Below, in pieces: positions 1 through 6,545 of a stretch of 6,893 bases of DNA. A program made the translations under genes and the position numbers. Below the pieces are notes generated by a model. It saw nothing but the letters and a program-made list of their open reading frames with translations, ran no database searches and was not told the DNA's origin. The stretch's first letter is position 1. The number at the start of each line of letters is the position of its first letter. The DNA is from CAJGDV01 sp036667875 (GTDB taxonomy: Bacteria > Bacillota_I > Bacilli_A > RF39 > UBA660), in the NCBI GenBank assembly GCA_036667875.1, contig JAVWTD010000051.1, positions 1 through 6,893 of the forward strand. Direction: 5' to 3'.

Positions 1-1122
1 TGGTAAATAGTAGTCTTTATCTTTCTTATCTTTAGATATACGCCATTCCCAAACATCACCAGTTACGATCTTTTTAATATAGAACTTTGGAATTGAGACA
101 AACTTATTTCCATAAGTGTCTGTTACATCAACCATTTCTTTATAAATTTCTGCGTTATCAAAATCATTTTTTGGTGTTTCTTGATCGACTCCAACATTGG
201 CAACCATTCCTACTGCATCATCTAAACGAGTGTAAACATCATTTCCATCCCATCTTAAACCATAAACCTTAGCAAGTGAAGGAACTTTTATAATTATTTT
301 TCTAGTTAAAGTGGTAATTCTATTTGACTTATCAATTGCTTTATAAGTAACGATATAAGTTCCAACAATTCCTAAAGAAAGATTTGACTGAGCAATAACT
401 TTGAGATTATTACCATTCTTGTCTGTTGCAGTAACACCTTGTAAGACATCAAATATCTTTAGATTACCTTCAATTGTGGTGTCTCCTGGATGTATGATCA
501 ATGGATTGTCACTTGTTTTGACGTTAACGGTTCTTTCTACTACATAAATTTGTTCATTAAAGTTTAGTTTGTATTCAATAATATAAGTACCTACTATATT
601 TGTATTTAAAGTATCAAATATAGTTAAGTTACTGTCTATTATTTTTTTGGTTACTTTTGATGAAATATCTACTTTGTTTTCATCAAGGGCTGTGAATCCA
701 GCATCTGTATAGGTGCTTCCTGAGTCTATTGTTATTTCTTTTTGTCCTTTTAAATTAAATTCTATTTTTAGTTTTTCTTCAACACAAGTTTCTGTATAAA
801 GGGTTGTTATTTTTTTGTCTTTTATTTTTACTTTTACGAAATGGTTTTTGTTTATATCTTTTACAGCTTCTTTTGATAGATATCCTTTTTTTACTATGTC
901 TGCTATGGTTGGACAGTAAGTAAAGTTATTTTCTGTCATTTCTTTACTTTTTAATGCCATGTCTCTAGCGGAATCTTCTACTAGTTTTTTTTGGCTATAA
1001 GTTATTTTTGCTTCTGTTCCTTTTAACATTTTTATTATAGGAGGAAGAGATACCATAAAAAGAACTGATAATACTATCAATACTCCAATTAACTCTACAA
1101 GTGTAAATCCTTTATTTTTCAT
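1..1122 (-). CDS. Prepilin-like surface protein with Ig-like repeats and phage-type C-terminal domain (3' end outside window)
   Basis: The frame is open from ATG 1122 to the window edge (374 codons seen, no stop). AGGTG lies 5 nt before the ATG. The N-terminus is a class III prepilin signal: MKNKG then FTLVELIGVLIVLSVLF, so prepilin peptidase should cut after Gly5, leaving Phe6 as first mature residue and Glu10 as the conserved Glu+5; the hydrophobic helix spans about 6-27. A pilin-like head follows (about 30-114) with the only two visible cysteines, C70 and C113, a possible disulfide. Residues about 115-200 and 207-280 are two Ig-like beta repeats of the DUF5011/HYR kind, each with a GTYI(I/V)xY strand (178-184, 254-260). 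From 286 a different domain starts (VYGLRWDG, RLDDAVGMVANVGVD, VSIPKFYIKK, VWEWRIS), which I recognise from phage tail and surface proteins of gut Firmicutes. Likely exported and displayed at the cell surface, with adhesion as the inferred role. It is separated from ileS by a terminator, so probably transcribed on its own. Confidence 0.82.
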   Translation of the reverse strand, partial: MKNKGFTLVELIGVLIVLSVLFMVSLPPIIKMLKGTEAKITYSQKKLVEDSARDMALKSKEMTENNFTYCPTIADIVKKGYLSKEAVKDINKNHFVKVKIKDKKITTLYTETCVEEKLKIEFNLKGQKEITIDSGSTYTDAGFTALDENKVDISSKVTKKIIDSNLTIFDTLNTNIVGTYIIEYKLNFNEQIYVVERTVNVKTSDNPLIIHPGDTTIEGNLKIFDVLQGVTATDKNGNNLKVIAQSNLSLGIVGTYIVTYKAIDKSNRITTLTRKIIIKVPSLAKVYGLRWDGNDVYTRLDDAVGMVANVGVDQETPKNDFDNAEIYKEMVDVTDTYGNKFVSIPKFYIKKIVTGDVWEWRISKDKKDKDYYLP

Positions 1123-1138
1123 ACAATCACCTACTTTA

Positions 1139-1147
1139 ATTTTACCA
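1139..1147 (-). promoter_or_regulatory. Possible extended -10 box for the prepilin-like gene
   Basis: TGG followed by TAAAAT fits an extended -10 element (TGnTATAAT-like) just after the ileS terminator. No good -35 is seen; the best match at a 16-nt spacing is TTTAAC. The box lies only 16 nt before the ATG, so a start site at the usual distance would leave a very short leader around the ribosome binding site. Tentative. Confidence 0.25.
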
Positions 1148-1148
1148 C

Positions 1149-1176
1149 AAAAAAGACTAAGTTAAACTTAATCTTT
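1149..1176 (-). terminator. Intrinsic terminator overlapping the ileS stop codon
   Basis: On the minus strand GATTAAG (1173-1167) pairs with CTTAGTC (1161-1155) around a 5-nt loop, with one G-U pair. The stem can be extended by AAA/TTT (1176-1174 with 1154-1152) and the right arm runs into six Ts (1154-1149). The ileS stop codon TAA (1170-1168) lies within the 5' arm, so the hairpin uses the last codons of ileS. It would end the T-box/antiporter/ileS transcript and insulate the prepilin-like gene. Confidence 0.75.
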
Positions 1177-4100
1177 ATTATTTTTTACATCTAGATATGT
1201 AATGTGTCCATTTAGGTCAAATGTTTCTTCTAGATTTTCTTTGATTTCTATAGATGTTGCTAATGTTTCATTTTTTATGAATTCCATTTGCTTTTCTATT
1301 GTTTTCAAGACTTCTTCATCTCCGTTATAGAATATTGTTATTCTATCAACTATATTAAAGTCTCTTAGTTTTCTTAAATTTTGAATTTTTGAAATCATTT
1401 CTCTTGCAATTCCTTCTTCGATTAGTTCATCTGTTAAGGTAGTGTCAAGTATAATGAAGTTATTGTTTTCCATAGATACATTAAAGCCTTCTTTGGCTAA
1501 AATTCTAATATCTACCATGTCATGTCCTACTTCGTAATCAACTGAATCTACAGTTACTGTTATTATTCTGTTTGATTGAAGCGTAGTAATATCATTTGAT
1601 GATAAATTTAATAAGGCATCTTGGAATCCTTTGATATTTTTACCAAATATTGGTCCACATACTTTAAAATTAGGTTTTACCATAAAATTCATATATGTAT
1701 TAATATTATTTGTAAATATAACCTTTTTAACATTTAATTCTTCTTCAATAAGTGATACAAGATCACTTATTAATGATTCATGTTTTCCATCAATTAGAAC
1801 TTCGTTTAGGGGTTGACGTACTTTTATTTTAACTTCTTCTCGTCCGTTTCTTCCTAATTTTATTAGTTCTCTAACTAAGTCCATTCTTGATTCTATATGT
1901 TCATTTATATATTCTTCATAAACTTCTGGGAAGTTTGATGTATGGACTGAATCTTCTCCTGTAAGTTTTTGATAAACTTCTTCTGCTGTGAATGGTGCTA
2001 CAGGGGCTATTAATTTGGCAATTCCAACTAGTACTTTATGAGTTGTACTGTATACTGCTTTTTTATCCATATCTAACTCACTAGCCCAGAATCTACGTCT
2101 ATTACGTCTTATATACCAGTTAGATAAATCTTCACTAACAAAGTCAGTTATACTTCTTACTACTTTAGTTAAATCATAAGTTTCATAGGCTTCTGTTACA
2201 TATTTTACTAGTCTATTATATTTTGATAAAAGCCATTTATCTATTTCTGATAAATCTTTATAGTCTACTTCAAATTCTCTTGGGTCTACTTCATCAGTAT
2301 TTGCGTATAATGCAAAGAAACTATAAGTATTTTTAAAGGTACTAAAGAATTTTGAGTGAACTTCTGTAAATCCTTTTATATCAAATTTTAAAGGTGTCCA
2401 GATTGGACTTGCGTAAGGTACATACCATCTAACAATGTCTGCTCCATAGTCTTTCATTGTTGTAAATGGTTCTACAATATTTCCTTTAGATTTGCTCATT
2501 TTCTTACCTTCAGCATCTAATAAAAGTTCATTTACCAAGACGTTTTTAAATGGTGAACATCCTTTAACAAATGTTGATATTACCATTAAGGTATAGAACC
2601 ATCCTCTTGTTTGGTCAATTCCTTCACAAATAAAATCGGCTGGAAATTGTGATTCAAATAGTTCTTCATTTTCAAATGGATAATGATATTGAGCAAAAGG
2701 CATTGATCCTGAATCAAACCAACAATCTATTACGTCTTTTGTTCTTGTCATGGTTCCTCCACATTTTGGACATTTTAAGTGGATATTATCTACATAGGGT
2801 CTATGTAAGTCGATAGTTTCATCTATTTTTTCAATTGCCATTTCTACTAGTTCTTTTCTTGACCCTACCATGTGGTCATGTCCACATTCACAAATATAGT
2901 ATGGTAGTGGTGTTCCCCAATATCTATTTCTTGATATTGCCCAATCTTTTAGTTCTTCTAACCAGTTACCAAATCTTTTTTCTCCAACAAATGATGGAAA
3001 CCAATTAACTTGTTTATTATTTTCTATAATTTTTTCTTTAAATGCGGTAACTTTTAAATAGTATGATGGTTTAGATGAATAAATTAAAGGTGTAGAACAT
3101 CTCCAACAGTGTGGATAGTTATGCATCATTTTTTGTTTTTTAAATAGTTTGCCTTCTTCTTTTAATAGTTTTATCACTTCTAAGTCTGCATCGAAGACTA
3201 AAAGCCCTTTCCAAGGTCCTTCTTTGTATTTTCCATCATCTCCGACTGGATTTAAGAATGGAAGGTTATATTTTACAGCTACTTTGTTATCGTCTTCACC
3301 AAAAGCGGGTGCAATGTGTACTATACCTGTTCCGTCTTCCATTGTAACGTAGTTATCACAGGTTACAAAGAACCCTTTACGGTCTACTTCTAAAAATGGT
3401 AGTAGTTGTTCATATTCTTTATATTCTAAATTGGCACCTATATAATTTTCTATTATTTCGTAATCTTCTCCAAGTACTTTAGTTGCTAGTTTAGAAGCTA
3501 TTATAAAGTAGTTGTCTTGGCTTTTTACTTTAATATATGATTCTTTTGGATTAACACATAACCCAACGTTTGAGATTAATGTCCATGGTGTTGTAGTCCA
3601 AACTAGGAAGTATGTATTTTCTTCTCCTTTAAGTTTGAATGGTACTGTTACAGTGTCAACTGATATCTCTTTATATCCTTGTGCTACTTCATGGCTTGCA
3701 AGTCCTGTTCCACATCTAGGACAGTATGGTAATATTTTATGTCCTTCATAAAAAAGTCCTTCATCAAAGAATTTTTTTAGAATCCACCATTCTGTTTCTA
3801 TATAGTCGTTTTTATAAGTTATATAAGGGTCATCTAGGCTTACGAATTGTCCCATTTTTAGGGTTAAATCTTCAAATAAGTCTTTATTTTTCCAAACACT
3901 TTCACGACATTTTTGGTTGAATGGTTCTATTCCATATTTTTCTATGTCTTGTTTTCCTGTAAATTTTAGTTCTTTTTCTACTTGTAATTCTACTGGTAAT
4001 CCATGGGTATCCCAACCTATTTTTCTTATTACTCTATATCCTTGCATTGTTTTAAATTTACAAAAACTGTCTTTTAAAAATTTGGCTATCATGTGGTGTA

Positions 4101-4269
4101 ATCCTGGGTAACCGTTAGCGGTTGCTGGTCCATCATAGAAGACAAAGTTTTTTGCGTCTTTTCTTATTTCTAGTGTTTTATTATAGATGTCTTTTTCTGT
4201 CCATTCTTTTAGTATTTTTGATTCAACTTCAGATACTTTATTTTTGTCTAATTCTTCAAATTTACTCAT
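1168..4269 (-). CDS. ileS: Isoleucyl-tRNA synthetase, type 2 (eukaryote-like), with altered GLHH signature
   Basis: A 1033-residue cytoplasmic class I synthetase that charges tRNA-Ile. Visible parts in order: Rossmann signature 56-59, reading GLHH instead of HIGH; GWDTHGLPVE 85-94; Cys pair C183/C186; editing domain CP1 with TTTPWT 225-230 and GTGIVHIAPAFGEDD 313-327; CWRC 388-391; WGTP 451-454; C460/C462 and C500/C503 as a further likely zinc site; DCWFDSGS 515-522; KMSKS 590-594; anticodon-binding helical domain with SNWYIRRNRRRFW 716-728; and a long C-terminal extension from about 805 typical of type 2 enzymes (DUF5915-like). The length (about 1030 against about 920 for the B. subtilis type 1 enzyme) and motif wording both point to IleRS2. 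The start is supported by AAAAGGAG (4284-4277) and an ATGA overlap with the antiporter gene, implying translational coupling. Expression should follow uncharged tRNA-Ile through the upstream T-box. The GLHH swap is known in some IleRS2 and associated with very strong mupirocin resistance. Confidence 0.97.
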   Translation of the reverse strand: MSKFEELDKNKVSEVESKILKEWTEKDIYNKTLEIRKDAKNFVFYDGPATANGYPGLHHMIAKFLKDSFCKFKTMQGYRVIRKIGWDTHGLPVELQVEKELKFTGKQDIEKYGIEPFNQKCRESVWKNKDLFEDLTLKMGQFVSLDDPYITYKNDYIETEWWILKKFFDEGLFYEGHKILPYCPRCGTGLASHEVAQGYKEISVDTVTVPFKLKGEENTYFLVWTTTPWTLISNVGLCVNPKESYIKVKSQDNYFIIASKLATKVLGEDYEIIENYIGANLEYKEYEQLLPFLEVDRKGFFVTCDNYVTMEDGTGIVHIAPAFGEDDNKVAVKYNLPFLNPVGDDGKYKEGPWKGLLVFDADLEVIKLLKEEGKLFKKQKMMHNYPHCWRCSTPLIYSSKPSYYLKVTAFKEKIIENNKQVNWFPSFVGEKRFGNWLEELKDWAISRNRYWGTPLPYYICECGHDHMVGSRKELVEMAIEKIDETIDLHRPYVDNIHLKCPKCGGTMTRTKDVIDCWFDSGSMPFAQYHYPFENEELFESQFPADFICEGIDQTRGWFYTLMVISTFVKGCSPFKNVLVNELLLDAEGKKMSKSKGNIVEPFTTMKDYGADIVRWYVPYASPIWTPLKFDIKGFTEVHSKFFSTFKNTYSFFALYANTDEVDPREFEVDYKDLSEIDKWLLSKYNRLVKYVTEAYETYDLTKVVRSITDFVSEDLSNWYIRRNRRRFWASELDMDKKAVYSTTHKVLVGIAKLIAPVAPFTAEEVYQKLTGEDSVHTSNFPEVYEEYINEHIESRMDLVRELIKLGRNGREEVKIKVRQPLNEVLIDGKHESLISDLVSLIEEELNVKKVIFTNNINTYMNFMVKPNFKVCGPIFGKNIKGFQDALLNLSSNDITTLQSNRIITVTVDSVDYEVGHDMVDIRILAKEGFNVSMENNNFIILDTTLTDELIEEGIAREMISKIQNLRKLRDFNIVDRITIFYNGDEEVLKTIEKQMEFIKNETLATSIEIKENLEETFDLNGHITYLDVKNNKD

Positions 4270-5216
4270 ATTATCACTCCTTTTAATATTATAAATGTAT
4301 AGTACGCTACAAATAATAGTAGCATGATTATTCCTTCTTTTTTACTTATTTTTTTGTTCATTCCAAATAAGAATAGAAGCAGTGTTGACACTAGTAGAAC
4401 TATGATATCAATGTTACTGAACCCAACTGGTACAATGTCTTTAAACAGTGCTACTGGGACTCCTAATACTAATCCTATATTAAAGATGTTACTTCCTATA
4501 ATATTTCCTATTAATATTTCATGTTCGTTTTTTAAGGCTGCACTTATGGCACTTGCAAGTTCTGGTGCACTTGTTCCTAAGGCTATGATGGTAAGTGATA
4601 TTAGTCTATCACTTATATTAAATGACTCTGCTATTATAACTGCGTTATTTACTACTATGTCAGAGCCTATTAATATTCCAATTATTCCTAGTATTGTTAA
4701 GAAAACAGATTTAATGATTGTATGGTTTGGTTGTTCTTTTTCTTTACTTTTAATAATTGATAAAAGATATTTTACAAAAACCATCATAAATATAATAATT
4801 GCTATTCCATCTATTCTTGTTATTACATTTTGTATGTTTTCATTAAATAAATTATCTTTAAGAAGTATTACTAGTAGTGATGTAATCATCACTAGTAATG
4901 GCAATTCATTTTTTAAAGTTGTTGATTTTACTTTGATGGGGCATATTATGGCACTTATGCCTATTATTAAGAGTATATTTATTATATTACTACCTATTAC
5001 ATTACCTAAAACAATGCTTCCATTACCCGCTAATATGGCTTTACAACTGATAGCAAATTCTGGTGCGCTTGTTCCAATTGAGACAATTGTAAGACCAATT
5101 AGCATTTTTGATAATTTAAAATTTTTAGCAATATTTGATGCTCCATCAATAAAGATATCGGCACCTTTAATTAAGAAAATAAAACCTAATATTAAGAAGA
5201 CTACATTAAATATCAT
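4266..5216 (-). CDS. Na+/Ca2+ exchanger-family (CaCA, YrbG-like) membrane antiporter
   Basis: A 316-residue polytopic membrane protein, full length for the bacterial CaCA/YrbG family and predicted to have about ten membrane helices. The two inverted alpha repeats that form the ion site are plain: GLTIVSIGTSAPEFA (41-55) with GNVIGSNIINI (71-81), and SLTIIALGTSAPELA (207-221) with GNIIGSNIFNI (237-247). E53 and E219 in the two GTSAPE motifs are the expected cation ligands. A charged loop (about 156-166) separates the halves. By family it exchanges Na+ or H+ for Ca2+; the real ions cannot be read from the sequence. The chosen ATG (5216-5214) has AAAGGA 8 nt upstream. A longer frame from a TTG at 5240 is rejected because that codon lies in the T-tract of the T-box terminator. 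Its last codons contain the ileS ribosome binding site, and it sits first behind the isoleucine T-box, an unusual place for such a transporter. Confidence 0.93.
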   Translation of the reverse strand: MIFNVVFLILGFIFLIKGADIFIDGASNIAKNFKLSKMLIGLTIVSIGTSAPEFAISCKAILAGNGSIVLGNVIGSNIINILLIIGISAIICPIKVKSTTLKNELPLLVMITSLLVILLKDNLFNENIQNVITRIDGIAIIIFMMVFVKYLLSIIKSKEKEQPNHTIIKSVFLTILGIIGILIGSDIVVNNAVIIAESFNISDRLISLTIIALGTSAPELASAISAALKNEHEILIGNIIGSNIFNIGLVLGVPVALFKDIVPVGFSNIDIIVLLVSTLLLFLFGMNKKISKKEGIIMLLLFVAYYTFIILKGVII

Positions 5217-5238
5217 ATTAATTATCCTTTCAATATAC

Positions 5239-5269
5239 AAAAAAATCCCATCCTGCTAAGGACGAGATT
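5239..5269 (-). terminator. Regulated terminator of the T-box leader
   Basis: ATCTCGTCCT (5268-5259) pairs with AGGATGGGAT (5254-5245) over ten pairs with two G-U pairs and a TAGC loop, running into seven Ts (5245-5239). It forms when tRNA-Ile is charged and stops transcription before the antiporter and ileS. Confidence 0.92.
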
Positions 5270-5430
5270 CTCCCGCGGTACCACCTTAATTTATAACTGT
5301 ATACACTTAATACTATAACGCGTTACCGTTCTATTAGACACATCAAGAGTGATTTGTACTATAACTTTCAATTAGTTTTCACCATCCACTAATCTCTCTT
5401 TATTATATTATTAGTACCGTCTCCATCATT
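5239..5430 (-). promoter_or_regulatory. T-box leader (tRNA-Ile-responsive transcription antitermination)
   Basis: Read 5' to 3' on the minus strand, Stem I begins just after the divIVA stop. Its parts are GTACTA pairing with TAGTAC below the specifier loop, the AGAGAG motif, and an apical ATTAGT/ACTAAT hairpin with a GGATGGTG loop. The likely specifier is ATC (5353-5351) in the context AA-ATC-A, matching isoleucine and the ileS downstream. The T-box itself is AAGGTGGTACCGCG (5287-5274). AAGG (5287-5284) can pair with CCTT (5261-5258) and GCG (5276-5274) with CGT (5264-5262), leaving the 7-nt bulge TGGTACC, whose TGGT would bind the ACCA end of uncharged tRNA-Ile (discriminator A). This antiterminator excludes the terminator at 5269-5239. 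About 60 nt separate Stem I from the T-box, so the Stem II region looks short. It controls the antiporter and ileS. Confidence 0.95.
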
Positions 5431-5434
5431 TGCT

Positions 5435-5893
5435 TTAAAAATCTACTTTTTCAATATCATTAATCATTTCTAGTTGTTGTTCAATAACAGCTTTTAAACG
5501 TCTTTTATAAACATTTATATTTCGTTTTAAAGTTGCAGCTTCATCTTCAGTTCGTTCTGCTTTTAATAATGCTTCGTTAACTATTCTATTAGCGTTTCTT
5601 TTTGCATCTTCTACTAATAGTTCACTTTCACGATATGCATTATTTTTTATTTGATCAGAAGTTTTTTGAGCCATATACAAGGCTTTGTTAAGAGTTTCTT
5701 CCATTCTTTGGTATTGCTCTACTTTTTCTTTTAAGTTTCCTTGTTTTTGTAATTCTTCTTCTAATTTTCTAATTTTAGCATCTCTTACTTTAAGTTCGCC
5801 AGCTATTTTTTCAACATGGTTAATAACTTGATCAAGAAAAGCGTTTACTTCATCTGGATCATAGCCATGAGCTGTTCTATTGAATTTTTCCAT
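5435..5893 (-). CDS. divIVA: DivIVA-family cell division / pole-targeting protein
   Basis: A 152-residue coiled-coil scaffold that, by family, self-assembles at negatively curved membrane at poles and septa and positions partner proteins. The N-terminal domain keeps HGYDPDEVNAFLDQVI (9-24), the family hallmark. A first coiled coil (about 25-65) is followed by METLNKAL-like EETLNKALYMAQKTSDQI (65-82), then the DAKRNANRIVNEAL segment (96-109) and a charged C-terminal helix. B. subtilis DivIVA has 164 residues. This protein starts about ten residues later, lacking the LTPxDI stretch, and Ala8-His9 replace the membrane-inserting Phe17-Arg18. The short start looks real: a GAGGTGG ribosome binding site precedes the ATG, no in-frame upstream ATG is present, and the promoter leaves only about 22 nt of leader. 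It has its own promoter downstream of sepF, and its stop lies a few bases before the T-box leader. Confidence 0.95.
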   Translation of the reverse strand: MEKFNRTAHGYDPDEVNAFLDQVINHVEKIAGELKVRDAKIRKLEEELQKQGNLKEKVEQYQRMEETLNKALYMAQKTSDQIKNNAYRESELLVEDAKRNANRIVNEALLKAERTEDEAATLKRNINVYKRRLKAVIEQQLEMINDIEKVDF

Positions 5894-5922
5894 AAATCCA
5901 CCTCTTGCTCGCGCTACTGATT

Positions 5923-5951
5923 ATTGTAGCACAGAAATTTTTAATTGTAAA
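5923..5951 (-). promoter_or_regulatory. SigA-type promoter of divIVA
   Basis: TTTACA (5951-5946), a 17-nt spacer and TACAAT (5928-5923), with TGC in front making an extended -10. Transcription would start near 5916, leaving a leader of about 22 nt before the divIVA ATG. It starts right after the sepF stop, so divIVA can be transcribed apart from sepF, and perhaps on into the T-box leader. A 5-bp inverted repeat, GCTAC/GTAGC (5930-5926 and 5917-5913), overlaps the -10 and start site. Confidence 0.8.
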
Positions 5952-5959
5952 TGATTAAT

Positions 5960-6364
5960 TTACCATTCTACGTCATCTTGGTTACTATCTTTAGCGTCTT
6001 TATCATCTGATATTTGACCTTGGATATTAACATTATTTGGTGTTAGTAAGAATATTCCTGTTCCTATTTTTTGGATTAATCCATCAATAGCATAAGTTGC
6101 TCCATAAAGAACATCAACTATTCTTTTACCTTGTGTAGCTGTTACTCTTTTTAAGTTTACAACGACAGCATTTCTATTTTTTAAATGATCTATTATTTGT
6201 AGTGTTTCAGAGTATGCTCTTGGTTCTAAAAGAATCATTTTGCTTTTTCCATCCTCTGCTGTTGCTTCTTCAGATTTAATTGTGTAGTATTCTTCTGAGA
6301 TATTAGTTTTATCTACCATTTCTTCTTCATCATTATCTTTAATAAATTTATTCATAAAACCCAT
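5960..6364 (-). CDS. sepF: Cell division protein SepF
   Basis: A 134-residue cytosolic protein that by family binds the FtsZ C-terminus, forms rings and anchors the Z-ring to the membrane. The short N-terminal helix MGFMNKFIKD is a plausible membrane-targeting amphipathic segment, followed by an acidic linker (about 11-40). The conserved SepF core (about 42-114) is clear: ILLEPRAYSETLQIIDHLKN, AVVVNLKRV, KRIVDVLYGATYAIDG and GTGIFLLTPNNVNI. An acidic tail closes it. The length is slightly below the B. subtilis protein (about 150), mainly in the linker. A strong AGGAGG (6377-6372) precedes the ATG. In many Firmicutes the order is sepF-ylmG-ylmH-divIVA-ileS; here ylmG and ylmH are absent and divIVA follows directly. 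Confidence 0.96.
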   Translation of the reverse strand: MGFMNKFIKDNDEEEMVDKTNISEEYYTIKSEEATAEDGKSKMILLEPRAYSETLQIIDHLKNRNAVVVNLKRVTATQGKRIVDVLYGATYAIDGLIQKIGTGIFLLTPNNVNIQGQISDDKDAKDSNQDDVEW

Positions 6365-6396
6365 TGTTATTCCTCCTATGTTATTCTAGCATTCTA

Positions 6397-6425
6397 ATTA
6401 TATTTTATCATACAATTATAAAAAA
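6397..6425 (-). promoter_or_regulatory. Probable sepF promoter
   Basis: A perfect -10 TATAAT (6402-6397) lies 32 nt before the sepF ATG and in front of its AGGAGG site. At 17-nt spacing the -35 position (6425-6420) reads TTTTTT, a weak match to TTGACA. The start site would be near 6390. In such AT-rich DNA a TATAAT can arise by chance, so confidence is moderate. Confidence 0.45.
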
Positions 6426-6498
6426 TAAAAGTCTTTTATGATTTAAATTATTCTTTATAGATTGAAAATCTAATCTTCGTGCTAAACTTATTTAAATA

Positions 6499-6523
6499 AG
6501 GGAAGAGATTAAAAACCTTCCCT
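6499..6523 (-). terminator. Hairpin downstream of the right-edge surface protein gene
   Basis: On the minus strand AGGGAAG (6523-6517) pairs perfectly with CTTCCCT (6505-6499) around an 11-nt loop, 22 nt after the TAG stop of the right-edge gene. The downstream sequence is TATTTAAAT and not a clean T-run, so it may be a weak terminator or a 3'-end stabilising hairpin. Confidence 0.5.
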
Positions 6524-6545
6524 CTTTCAAAGAACTAAGAAAATC

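Noticed and set aside
87..272. Plus-strand open frame of 61 codons near the left edge
   Set aside because: Antisense to the continuous prepilin-like frame, low-complexity His/Leu-rich translation, no ribosome binding site.
4266..4268. Possible use of TGA as tryptophan (Mycoplasma-like code)
   Set aside because: TGA ends the antiporter at the expected family length with an ATGA overlap, and conserved tryptophans in ileS are TGG.
5217..5240. Longer antiporter start at TTG 5240
   Set aside because: The TTG lies in the T-tract of the T-box terminator without a ribosome binding site. The ATG at 5216 has AAAGGA at good spacing and begins the first membrane helix.
4324..5259. Long plus-strand open frame (311 codons) antisense to the antiporter
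   Set aside because: It is the shadow of a membrane-protein gene with strong codon periodicity on the other strand. It resembles no family, and the minus frame has clear CaCA motifs.
6425..6439. ATAAAA/TTTTAT hairpin with T-run before sepF
   Set aside because: The stem is all A/T with a 3-nt loop in very AT-rich DNA, too weak to call a terminator.
6458..6472. TAGATT/AATCTA inverted repeat in the gap upstream of sepF
   Set aside because: Six A/T-rich pairs without a T-run on either strand; chance is a sufficient explanation.
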